Assembly (NCBI GenBank): GCA_021414365.1
Contig: JAIOOR010000005.1
Coordinates: 172,987 to 236,986 of the forward strand
Direction of reading: 5' to 3'
Origin: Nitrosarchaeum sp.
GTDB lineage: Archaea > Thermoproteota > Nitrososphaeria > Nitrososphaerales > Nitrosopumilaceae
DNA length: 64,000 nt
Part shown: positions 9,093 to 16,906 of the stretch, in pieces
Position numbering within the stretch: position 1 is the first letter of the stretch
Layout of the letters: each line of letters opens with the position of its first letter
Program-made: the position numbers and the translations under genes
The notes under the pieces: model-generated
Told to the model about the DNA's origin: nothing
Seen by the model: the letters and a program-made list of their open reading frames with translations, nothing else
Database searches by the model: none

Positions 9093-9992
9093 TCACCAAC
9101 AAGATTTTTGATCAACTGATTGCGGTTCAAAACTTCTAGGTTCGTAATTGTAACCCATAACTAGAACTTGTTCAAAATCCTGGACCATAACTAAACGCTG
9201 ATCATCGTATGCAATTCCAATTGATACTGAATGGTGACCACTATCCAAAATATTGTTTCTATGACCCCAGTTTGAATCAGCATCATCAAACATCATTCTT
9301 TTATTTGCATCTAGTATTGAATCCTGAGGACTCATCCAAATTGTTCCAGAACCTCCTGCTATATTTTCAGAAACCAGAAACATTGTATCTCGATTGTTCT
9401 GATACCTGAGCATTGGACCTTCACCTTTATTGGAAATATGGTGAATACATCCTTCTGCAAGCAGTTCTGAGGAATAGAGTTGTGATGCCTTTGCGTTCCC
9501 TAAGAGAATTGAATGTATTCCTTTTTCTTTTCTATATTTGTTGATGTCGTCTAATGCAATTTGTTTTAGTTCTGCTAAGATGTATTCCTTAGGTTTTTCA
9601 TACTCTGGTAATTCTACTTGAGGAACAGTAATTTTAGGGATTTTGGTTTCCGGAATGGTTTCAGAAGTTTTTTGTAATGTATCTATTTGATCCGTTAAAG
9701 TTTTTTGTATTGTATCGGATGTATCTGTTGCAACATTTTTTACAGTTTTTGTCGTTTCTTGAATATTTTTAGGAATATTCTGAATTGATTTATCAAGATT
9801 GTTTGTATTTATTTCAAACACCCCATTTACAAACAAAAACCCAGTAAATCCAATTACCAAAACTATCATAATTCCAGCAGATATTTTTTTGGCTTGATTC
9901 CTTTTGTATTGCTTGCCATAGGTTCTTTTTCTGCATTTAATGCAAAAGAAAGAACCCTGTGAATAGACATAGTTATGTCTACAAAATCCCAT
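9093..9992 (-). CDS. Membrane-anchored CAP/SCP-domain protein with zinc ribbon
   Basis: Residues 1-25 hold a CxxC-type ribbon (C4, H5 ... CIKC), followed by a basic stretch and one membrane helix (about residues 37-58, IMIVLVIGFTGFLFV). A Thr/Lys-rich linker (60-130) leads to a CAP-superfamily domain (about 145-275): INKYRKEKG, SENIAGG, GHRNNIL and an IGIAYDD strand. CAP domains are secreted and have varied or unknown functions. The predicted topology puts the zinc ribbon in the cytoplasm and the CAP domain outside. The last residues contain CW. The gene stands alone between diverged 50-bp repeats; the 218 bp upstream hold no recognisable gene. Confidence 0.8.
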   Translation of the reverse strand: MGFCRHNYVYSQGSFFCIKCRKRTYGKQYKRNQAKKISAGIMIVLVIGFTGFLFVNGVFEINTNNLDKSIQNIPKNIQETTKTVKNVATDTSDTIQKTLTDQIDTLQKTSETIPETKIPKITVPQVELPEYEKPKEYILAELKQIALDDINKYRKEKGIHSILLGNAKASQLYSSELLAEGCIHHISNKGEGPMLRYQNNRDTMFLVSENIAGGSGTIWMSPQDSILDANKRMMFDDADSNWGHRNNILDSGHHSVSIGIAYDDQRLVMVQDFEQVLVMGYNYEPRSFEPQSVDQKSCW

Positions 9993-9994
9993 GA

Positions 9995-10043
9995 TTGTCT
10001 AATTTTTTTATGGACTTAAGATTCTGTGTGTTTTTTTGGAAAA
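9995..10043. repeat. Diverged direct repeat, copy 2 (upstream of the CAP gene)
   Basis: This is the partner of 8969-9017. The shared core is TTGTCTAA, a T-run, TATG, TTAA and TGTGTTTTTT followed by GGAAA. It begins 2 nt upstream of the CAP gene start codon, so in this copy it overlaps the promoter/leader. It may be a duplicated promoter region or a scar of gene insertion. Confidence 0.5.
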
Positions 10044-10210
10044 CAAATAGTTTAGGCTCAAATCTTGGAGCGTGTTCTTTAGGACGACAAAAAGAAATAC
10101 ATCTTAACTAGCGAGTCAATTCAAGATAAATTCTAAGTTTGTTATGGTTAGCAGATCTTCTTCATCTGAATTTCAGTATCAATTGTATTCTTCTCTTAAT
10201 TTTTACAAAA

Positions 10211-10927
10211 TTAAAATTTAATCAAGATAAATGTTGTATCATCATTCTCAATTTTATTATGTATTCTAATCGTTTCAACAAAATCATTTAATTTTGAATT
10301 ATTTCTAATGATTTTTTTCCATGGTTTTTGTCCTTTATTAGAAGAATCTAAAAACCATTTTGAAAATGCGTCTGTTGCCATAAGGATTACATCATCATTT
10401 TTTATGATCCATTCAGCATAGAGAAATTCTGTTTTTTGATTTTCTATAAATGAAGATATTGCAGGAGTTCTAAAGCTGAATCCTTCTACTTTTTTAATTG
10501 GAAAAAGATTAATAATTTTTTTATCACGAATTTGGAAAATATTTGTGTCCCCTATTGCCCAAATAGATATTTTTTTGTTTTTCTTACTCTTATTGATCTT
10601 ACAACCTAAAAATGTTGCAGCAGAACCATTTTCTTTTGCCACATCTAATATCATCGGGTTTACATTTAGTTTAGAAATCTCTTCCTCGAATTTCAATTTT
10701 GCCGATTTGAGCCATCTTTCTAAAAACACCTCATCGGGTTTTGGAGAGTTAAATGGATTTTGAATAAACTCATCTACAATCTTCTTCGACCAAATATCTG
10801 AAAACGATGATCGTGAAACCCCATCAGATAATGCAAACACATCTTTTTGGATACTACAATGATAGTAATCTTGATTAGATTTTTTATCTTCTCCAATTTT
10901 TTGAATGGTAAAAGGAATGACTTCCAT
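10211..10927 (-). CDS. PP2C-type protein phosphatase (TerY-P triad)
   Basis: A 238-residue protein with the PP2C metal-site order: an early ALSDGVSRS segment (first Asp-Gly), NGSAATFLG, WAIGDTNIF, VILMATDAFSKW and a terminal ENDDTTFILI. It would remove phosphate from Ser/Thr, plausibly on the products of the kinase two genes upstream. It is the last gene of a three-gene operon (kinase, vWA, PP2C; gaps of 22 and 34 nt), the set described as the TerY-P triad. The first metal Asp that sits in a DxG near the N terminus of many PP2Cs is less clear here (EDKKSNQDYY), so activity is likely but not certain. Confidence 0.85.
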   Translation of the reverse strand: MEVIPFTIQKIGEDKKSNQDYYHCSIQKDVFALSDGVSRSSFSDIWSKKIVDEFIQNPFNSPKPDEVFLERWLKSAKLKFEEEISKLNVNPMILDVAKENGSAATFLGCKINKSKKNKKISIWAIGDTNIFQIRDKKIINLFPIKKVEGFSFRTPAISSFIENQKTEFLYAEWIIKNDDVILMATDAFSKWFLDSSNKGQKPWKKIIRNNSKLNDFVETIRIHNKIENDDTTFILIKF

Positions 10928-10961
10928 CGAGTTATCATGTGGTTATGTTTTCATGAAATCA

Positions 10962-11852
10962 TTACGTCGGATTCCCTAACCTTTTGTTAATGGTTCCTGT
11001 CGTTCCGAAACTGACAAAATTTAAAAGTGAATTCACATCAGCATTATAAATAAAAAATTTTGAACCGCTTACAATTGGTAATCCTATTTCATTTCCTAAT
11101 GGAATTAATTCATTTGGGATTGTACTGGATAATTCAAACATGAGCTCGGCAAATGGATCATCGATATTTTTTGTGCTTAGTGGATATAATATTTGAGCTA
11201 ATCTGGCACTGCTAATATGTGCATTACAAAATAATACGTTCCCGTTATTAGTTCCAAGTTTTTGTATCTGTTTTGATAATGAAAAAACATCTAATGTTGT
11301 TATGTCTCCTAACGAACCAGTTTCATATCTTGAAAGTAAGGCAATATCATCAGTAGGCATGCCATCAGTGATATTAATGACAATAGGTGGAAATGAATTG
11401 TGATGGCTAGAAGTCCATTTTTCAATAATTTTTTTGGTTTTAGTTAATGCTTCCAACATAGGTGTATTTCCCTTAGAAACTTCTTCTACCCATTCATATC
11501 TAGGGGATTCAAATTCATTATCTGATGGTGTTGAATCATTTTTTTTAATCCAAGTTTCAGACAATTTAGTCACACTGAAAGGTAATTCATCTAATCCAAT
11601 TTTCGGCATTGCTGATCTAATGGATGTACCATAACCAATAATTGCAAGATCAATATAGGGTCTAACCTCATTTCCAGCGTTACATGTTCTAAATGCCTCA
11701 TACAGACATTTATCACAGATATACTTTGCAATTTTTGCCATTGAAAAACCACTACCACTACTGGTAAACATAAGATCAGACATTGAGCTAGATTGATCGA
11801 TTAAGAAAATGATTAATGCAGGATTTTGTCTAGTTATTTTTTGGTCGTACAT
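10962..11852 (-). CDS. TerY-like von Willebrand A domain protein
   Basis: A 296-residue vWA protein with an intact MIDAS: DQSSS at residues 18-22 and NITDGMPTDD in the second half, following a FPPIVIN strand. No signal peptide is seen, so it is cytoplasmic, as TerY-type proteins are. TerY-like vWA proteins in triads with PP2C and a kinase are proposed to scaffold metal- or stress-responsive complexes linked to tellurium resistance and phage defence. It is sandwiched between the kinase and phosphatase genes in the same operon. The vWA assignment is firm; the precise role is inferred from the triad. Confidence 0.88.
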   Translation of the reverse strand: MYDQKITRQNPALIIFLIDQSSSMSDLMFTSSGSGFSMAKIAKYICDKCLYEAFRTCNAGNEVRPYIDLAIIGYGTSIRSAMPKIGLDELPFSVTKLSETWIKKNDSTPSDNEFESPRYEWVEEVSKGNTPMLEALTKTKKIIEKWTSSHHNSFPPIVINITDGMPTDDIALLSRYETGSLGDITTLDVFSLSKQIQKLGTNNGNVLFCNAHISSARLAQILYPLSTKNIDDPFAELMFELSSTIPNELIPLGNEIGLPIVSGSKFFIYNADVNSLLNFVSFGTTGTINKRLGNPT

Positions 11853-11874
11853 ACCTCAAGAAATTATAAATTGA

Positions 11875-13158
11875 TTATAACCTTTGTCCTTTTTTCAAAA
11901 TTGAAGACAGTGTTTCAGGTTTTGGAATTTCTTCTACACAGTAAGAAATTAAAATTTCTAAAATATACTTAACATCACTAGAAAACATTTTTAATTTTTT
12001 AAAAGTATCTGAACCGTAAGGATTTTCATAATCTTCACGGCTGAAAATGAAGTCACGATCTATAATATTAAAAAAAGTTGGATCTTCTTCTAATACCATT
12101 AAAGCTAGATAAATGACCAAAGCAGAAAATCTATCTATATTGTCATCATATTTGAACGCAGCTCGGTTTGGATGCTGACAATCAGGATCTCCAAATTCAG
12201 GCATGGACTCACCCATAAAATCTCGAATATACATACAGTCATAATCAACCAATTTTATTTCATTAGTTTTATTAATTATGATATTTTTTGGATGGAGATC
12301 ACCATGAGCTATGCCATATAATTCCATCTCATCATTTACTTTTTTAAATTTGTCTTTAATAATTTTAATTTCATTTTTATCTTTGCATGTTTTCATAAAA
12401 TTTTCCAAAGTGTCTCCATCAACCCAATCCATTTTTATTAAAGGAAATCGGGTTTGTTTTTTTTTAATATTGATGTTTATTGCATTTGTTAAATATTCAA
12501 AATTAATTAGAAATCCTGGTTTATTATTTTCTTGAAAATTTTCCTCAAAATAATCATGTAAAATTTTATATCGAAGCATTGCTCCTTCTCTCTTTTTAGT
12601 AAAAAATCTAAGTGCAAAAAATTCTTTGTTATTTTGAACCTTGTATACTCGAGCAAATTGTCCTGGATATGCTAGTGGTAGATCCATAGAATTTTTAACA
12701 ATATGAAATCCACTTATTTTATCATGAGAGGCGTTTCCCTGTAAATTTTCAAATGTCCTGTCAACCAGATCACTTGGAGGCCAATCTATTCCGTCTAGCG
12801 TGGCTGAATCTTCATTTAAATTAAGTTGCTTTTGAGATTTAGAAAATTTCATTCCAAATAGATTAATTGATGAGGGGTTTTGAGTGGTTTCTGTAGTATC
12901 TGAGTAATAATTTTGTTTGAGGTTTTGTGTATATGCAAGATTTTTGCCAATATCCTTTCTCTCATAGCAATCGATATGATAGTAACTATTGTTAACTCTC
13001 CAAGCAAATTGTTTGTAAGGCAATAATTTGAAACATCTGTCACACTTGCCAATCTTACCTTGCCAAACAATTTTGAATCCAACCTTTAACTTGGATAAAC
13101 AATTTGGACAGGTATAATCCTGTTCACTCCATTCACGACAAAAATCACAAAATACCAA
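11875..13158 (-). CDS. Zinc-ribbon Ser/Thr kinase-like protein (TerY-P triad)
   Basis: The first 65 residues hold three Cys pairs (CDFC, CPNC, CDRC) and a later HIDC, a double treble-clef/zinc-ribbon. From about residue 165 a kinase domain follows: a glycine loop remnant (YPGQFARVYKV), the catalytic loop HGDLHPKNI with Asp and Asn, and the metal Asp in VDYDCMY in place of DFG. The usual VAIK lysine is an arginine in FALRFF, so the phosphotransfer residue looks altered. A C-terminal helical part completes 427 residues. It is the first gene of the operon with vWA and PP2C and likely sets the phosphorylation state opposed by the phosphatase. Confidence 0.85.
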   Translation of the reverse strand: MVFCDFCREWSEQDYTCPNCLSKLKVGFKIVWQGKIGKCDRCFKLLPYKQFAWRVNNSYYHIDCYERKDIGKNLAYTQNLKQNYYSDTTETTQNPSSINLFGMKFSKSQKQLNLNEDSATLDGIDWPPSDLVDRTFENLQGNASHDKISGFHIVKNSMDLPLAYPGQFARVYKVQNNKEFFALRFFTKKREGAMLRYKILHDYFEENFQENNKPGFLINFEYLTNAININIKKKQTRFPLIKMDWVDGDTLENFMKTCKDKNEIKIIKDKFKKVNDEMELYGIAHGDLHPKNIIINKTNEIKLVDYDCMYIRDFMGESMPEFGDPDCQHPNRAAFKYDDNIDRFSALVIYLALMVLEEDPTFFNIIDRDFIFSREDYENPYGSDTFKKLKMFSSDVKYILEILISYCVEEIPKPETLSSILKKGQRL

Positions 13159-13261
13159 TATTCATATTTCCTCCATTTAACAATACATCCACTTTATCAT
13201 CAAAGGATCCTTTATCTGCATCTCAATTTTTTTATCATTCATATCTAATTTGGTATTTTAT

Positions 13262-13708
13262 TTATTCTTCACTGTCACCGCCATTTTTTAGTGTTACACG
13301 TCTGTTTAGATACTCTGTAAACTCACTCGTCATTGAAGCAAATATTTCTTCACGATGTTCAAACCCATTTTTCTTTAATATTTTATCGGCATGTTTTGTA
13401 AATTCATTTGTCATTGTTACCTGTAATGGATATGCCTTTCCATCAACTATTGATTCCTGTATGCTTTTCAGCATTATCTCTTTGATGTTTTGAACGTCTT
13501 CTTCTGTAAGATCGTCCAAGGTTTTTGGCTTTATGAAATTTGACTTTTTGAACAACCCCAATCTCCAACTTATGAATACACTAACTCCCGCGGTAACTCC
13601 TAACAACTCCATTACTCCTACCAGATCATTAAGATTTACTAACATCACAGTAATCCAAATAGCAATTCCGCCGATGATAAAGCTACGAATGTTCATCTTT
13701 CTTCCCAT
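13262..13708 (-). CDS. Small membrane protein of unknown function
   Basis: A 148-residue protein with two hydrophobic segments near the N terminus (about residues 9-25 and 30-48), then a charged soluble tail rich in Asp/Glu/Lys ending in GDSEE. The first Met is at 13708 and a second at 13696 would also work. It lies about 100 nt upstream of the kinase gene on the same strand and could be the first gene of the triad operon, which would make it a candidate membrane partner. No family is recognised. Confidence 0.6.
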   Translation of the reverse strand: MGRKMNIRSFIIGGIAIWITVMLVNLNDLVGVMELLGVTAGVSVFISWRLGLFKKSNFIKPKTLDDLTEEDVQNIKEIMLKSIQESIVDGKAYPLQVTMTNEFTKHADKILKKNGFEHREEIFASMTSEFTEYLNRRVTLKNGGDSEE

Positions 13709-14000
13709 CTCCCTCTTTTTCTTTTTTCTTGTTGATCTTATTCATTATTTAATATGATGCCTGTTTCAAAGTCAATACTAAAAACAGTTGTTGGTGGGGC
13801 ATACGTATTTTGAATTGTTACTAGAGAATATGTAAAAATTATTGCAAACATCGAAAGATAGATAAAAAATTTTCAAGTAGAATAATTTGAAGAATGTATA
13901 TAGTTAAGCATGATCTTTTGTAATATTATTTTGTGACATTTGGAAAAAGAATAGAATCTATTTTGATAAAAAAGAAAGAAATAATATTAAATGTAGTATT

Positions 14001-15221
14001 TTGACTATATCAATCAAATTGGGAGAATTTGAAGAATTTGCAGTTGCCTTGTTTGAACAGTTATCGGCGGAAATTAATGCTGAAAAAGAAATTGTCAAAC
14101 TAGCAGATAAGGCAAAGGAGAGTATTCCCTTTAAAGTCAAATTTGAAGAATTAGAAAAAATATCTCAAAAATTATTCCCAGAATTAAAGAAAAAAGCAGA
14201 GGGATTTTTAGGAATTAAAATTTCAGATGGTTTGAAGATTGAATTCCCTGACTTGATAGAATTAAAAAAAATAAAGGGTGAAAAAATATTTTCAGATGAA
14301 AAATCCACTGAGTACGTAAGAGAGTTGTTTGACGCAGTAGCAAACGAGGATAATCAAACTATTGTCAAATTAATGCAAAGAGACATGGCGAAATACCTTG
14401 TTTTTTCAACTTATGCGATTCAATATATCTCAAAAATTTCTACTACTTATGGAGATTATTTAGATTCGGTAATTTATCTAAACAAGTTTATTCTTTCAAG
14501 ATACCCGCTGATTATTTTGTACAGACAAGGTGAGCCATTTGAGGAAGGATTTGAAAATGTAAATTCTAGTTATTTAGGAGCGGTGAAATATACTATTATA
14601 AGCAGGTTGATTCATTCAGCACAAAAAAAATTGGAGCAATTATATAAAAATTCAGCAATGCAAGTAAATCTAATTAACGAAGAACTAGCTAGAATCATTC
14701 TAGATTTAGATAATCAATCAGCAAATATTCTTTCAGATTATTTACAAATTCAGGATGTTCCTGACGAATTTCCTTTTACAAAAAAGGCAAATCTGTTTTT
14801 CTTTTTGAACCCAGACCATTTCTTACTTGAACAAATTGGGACAGATGTAATGACACTAACTAATGTGGAAATAGATCCAAAAATCTCAGAAATAATTCCT
14901 CAAATCTCAGATATTTACAAAAGGTGGCTACAACCGATCCAACAAAGTTACGAATCTTTTACCATATTGGAGGGAATGGCGGAATTTGTTACAGAGAATA
15001 TCCTAAAAGATGATAATGATTTTCAAAATTATCAAGATACGTTCAGGGACAAGGATTCATCAACATATAAAATTCGACAAAACACCGGAAAAGAATTTAC
15101 GAAAATATGTTACGAGAAATTTGGAAGAAGCTCCTTTAGACACATAATGGAAAACCCACCAACTGCGAGCGAGATAAAAGAACCGCAATTATACTTGAAA
15201 TCATCTAGAGTCAAAATTTGA
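14001..15221 (+). CDS. Unknown protein resembling a gluzincin protease without HExxH
   Basis: The start is TTG at 14001, with an AT-rich TATA-like tract about 20-30 nt upstream, so it is likely leaderless. The 406-residue, Lys/Glu-rich N-terminal half is unassigned. The second half has the order of landmarks of some zinc peptidases: TIISRLIHSAQ (residues 198-208) where TIxHELIHxAQ would be expected, LEGMAEFVTE with E324 in the position of a third zinc ligand, and a NPPTASEI ... YL tail typical of these families. The HE of HExxH is replaced by Ser-Arg, so catalysis looks lost. It sits next to the mobile element; which side it belongs to is unclear. Confidence 0.6.
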   Translation: MTISIKLGEFEEFAVALFEQLSAEINAEKEIVKLADKAKESIPFKVKFEELEKISQKLFPELKKKAEGFLGIKISDGLKIEFPDLIELKKIKGEKIFSDEKSTEYVRELFDAVANEDNQTIVKLMQRDMAKYLVFSTYAIQYISKISTTYGDYLDSVIYLNKFILSRYPLIILYRQGEPFEEGFENVNSSYLGAVKYTIISRLIHSAQKKLEQLYKNSAMQVNLINEELARIILDLDNQSANILSDYLQIQDVPDEFPFTKKANLFFFLNPDHFLLEQIGTDVMTLTNVEIDPKISEIIPQISDIYKRWLQPIQQSYESFTILEGMAEFVTENILKDDNDFQNYQDTFRDKDSSTYKIRQNTGKEFTKICYEKFGRSSFRHIMENPPTASEIKEPQLYLKSSRVKI

Positions 15222-15275
15222 TGGAGATGTTGGAGTATTAGATAGAAAACGTCTTCAGAATATGGCGTAATACAA

Positions 15276-15376
15276 ATTCATGTTGATATTGTATACGTGT
15301 AATACACATTCAGGTTGATAGTGTATACGTGTAATACAGCGTATACGCGTGATACCGAAGTAATACTGCGTAATAC
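15276..15376. repeat. Iteron-like repeats with GTATAC...AATAC core
   Basis: Two ~29-bp direct repeats (15277-15305 and 15309-15337) share TTCA-GTTGATA-TGTATACGTGTAATAC with few mismatches. Shortened copies of the core follow: GTATACGCGTGATAC at 15341-15355 and GTAATAC/GCGTAATACC at 15359-15376. The core itself is an imperfect palindrome. Such iterated sites suit a replication initiator or recombinase binding region. Confidence 0.75.
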
Positions 15377-15453
15377 CACATATCCTCAACACTAGGTTTG
15401 CATCTTATTGCATACCATCAATTCAAAAGAGAATTATCTGTGAATGAAAAGAT

Positions 15454-15481
15454 TGTCACATTAACATGAGTTAATGTGACA
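15454..15481. repeat. Perfect 12-bp inverted repeat
   Basis: TGTCACATTAAC and GTTAATGTGACA are perfect inverted arms around a 4-nt ATGA spacer. The palindrome lies 130 nt downstream of the left recombinase stop codon and 78 nt from the iteron block. It could be an operator, recombination crossover region, origin hairpin or transcription end; the 390-nt gene-free stretch 15222-15611 holds nothing else recognisable. Confidence 0.8.
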
Positions 15482-15611
15482 CAGACAAGCGTGATTAAAA
15501 CGAAAAACATCTAGTCAAAAAGATTGTTCGGGTTTTTATTATTCCTAACTCTCTACCTGATATTATATCTCTTGTTAGAAAATCCGCTTCAATTTCTTAA
15601 TAGACTCACAC

Positions 15612-16616
15612 TCAAACATCACGATAAATCGTGAGTGGATCAATTCCTTTTTTAAATTCCTGAAACAAATTTTCTTTTGTCGGTTTATAGTAATTAGCAT
15701 CGAGTTTTATTTCTGGAGTGTGACCCATCATTACCTCGATGCTTGATTTGTTTATCTCGTTATTGTTCTTCATTATCGTATTCCACCTGCTTCTAAATCC
15801 GTGAACCATCGGAACATCTAGGAATAATCTTGAAGATGTTTTATTCCAGTCCTGATCTATTTTGTTCCAAGAATTTTCCTTTATGACTGTAGTAAACGGA
15901 CTTACTTTAGCTCTGATTATCAGTCGATATATCAAACGTCGGATTGCATCATAATTCATTTCGAACAAACTTGAATCATTTATCAGGTTTGTTCTAGTTG
16001 CCAAATAATCATCTAGTGATTTACTGGCTTCAGGAGTTAGGAAGGTCAAGTATTCATGTCGAGTTTTGGCGTAAACTCGAATCAAATAGCAGTTTTCAAT
16101 TTTTTCAATATCCTCAAATTTCATAATTGGAATGCTTCCAAGCCTTACTGCACTTGAGGCAAAAAAATGAACCAGTGCTCGGGCTCTGGGTTTTCTGAAA
16201 TACCATTTTTTGTGCTTTTTTATTTTATTGTTATCTATTGCCTCTAGTATTTTTGTGACATCCTCAGTTGTATACGCCTGTCTTTTCTTGGAATCCTCTT
16301 CAGGCATTAGTTTTTTTATGATTTTTTCATTGAGAATCACCCTGTTCATGGCAAAAAAGTGAAACAAGGCGTAAAGACTAACCTTGATTGCAGATTTTGA
16401 TTTTTGTCGTCTTTTCAATCCCATTACATAGTCTTCTATTTTGAGCTGGATTTGATCTGGAGTATCCTGTAACAGTTCATCGTGGTTCTTTTTCTTTGTG
16501 TAATCCAGGTATTTGTTTAGCCAGTAAATGTAATTGTCTTTTGTGGAATCTGTCTTTAATGAATCCAAGAAAATAGCGTAGGATCTTGTTTCTTGTATTT
16601 GTGTCAGAATCTCCAA
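15612..16616 (-). CDS. Tyrosine recombinase/integrase (left)
   Basis: A 334-residue tyrosine recombinase. Catalytic residues are visible: R158 (SAVRLGS), K184 (AKTRHEY region), H272-x-x-R275 (HGFRSRW), H299 (MMGHT) and nucleophile Y309 or Y310 (NYYKP). Residues 5-95 form the SAM-like core-binding domain. The start is TTG, since the frame is closed by a TAG three codons upstream. All key residues are intact, so it is probably active. The origin-like repeats lie just downstream. The 290 nt between its start and the replicase stop hold no recognisable gene. It differs from the second recombinase at the other end. Confidence 0.9.
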   Translation of the reverse strand: MEILTQIQETRSYAIFLDSLKTDSTKDNYIYWLNKYLDYTKKKNHDELLQDTPDQIQLKIEDYVMGLKRRQKSKSAIKVSLYALFHFFAMNRVILNEKIIKKLMPEEDSKKRQAYTTEDVTKILEAIDNNKIKKHKKWYFRKPRARALVHFFASSAVRLGSIPIMKFEDIEKIENCYLIRVYAKTRHEYLTFLTPEASKSLDDYLATRTNLINDSSLFEMNYDAIRRLIYRLIIRAKVSPFTTVIKENSWNKIDQDWNKTSSRLFLDVPMVHGFRSRWNTIMKNNNEINKSSIEVMMGHTPEIKLDANYYKPTKENLFQEFKKGIDPLTIYRDV

Positions 16617-16906
16617 CCTTTTCTAATTTTATGAAGTGAACCTGTATCTGTTGATTCATCTAATGATTGTGAATTCACAGAATTAATTGGACAGACTTTG
16701 TAAAAGAAATTTCATGAGCAAAAGTTGACACATTTTTTCAAAAAGATCAATAATTCGTTAGGATTTATCAACAATTTTTTCACATATCCAAAGGAATCGC
16801 ATGATTTGAAATGAGTCAAGGCAAGACATCAAAGTAACAAAAGTAACAGAGTTTTTATTTATTATTAGAATAATTACTAGGTTAAAAAAAATATTGACTA
16901 AAGGTA

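Noticed and set aside
16477..16659. Alternative frame overlapping the start of the left recombinase, beginning with ATG
   Set aside because: The recombinase frame itself covers the full core-binding domain from its TTG start; the other frame is short and has no family features.
16840..16860. AAGTAACA tandem pair upstream of the left recombinase
   Set aside because: Two copies of an 8-9 bp AT-rich word are not distinguishable from chance.
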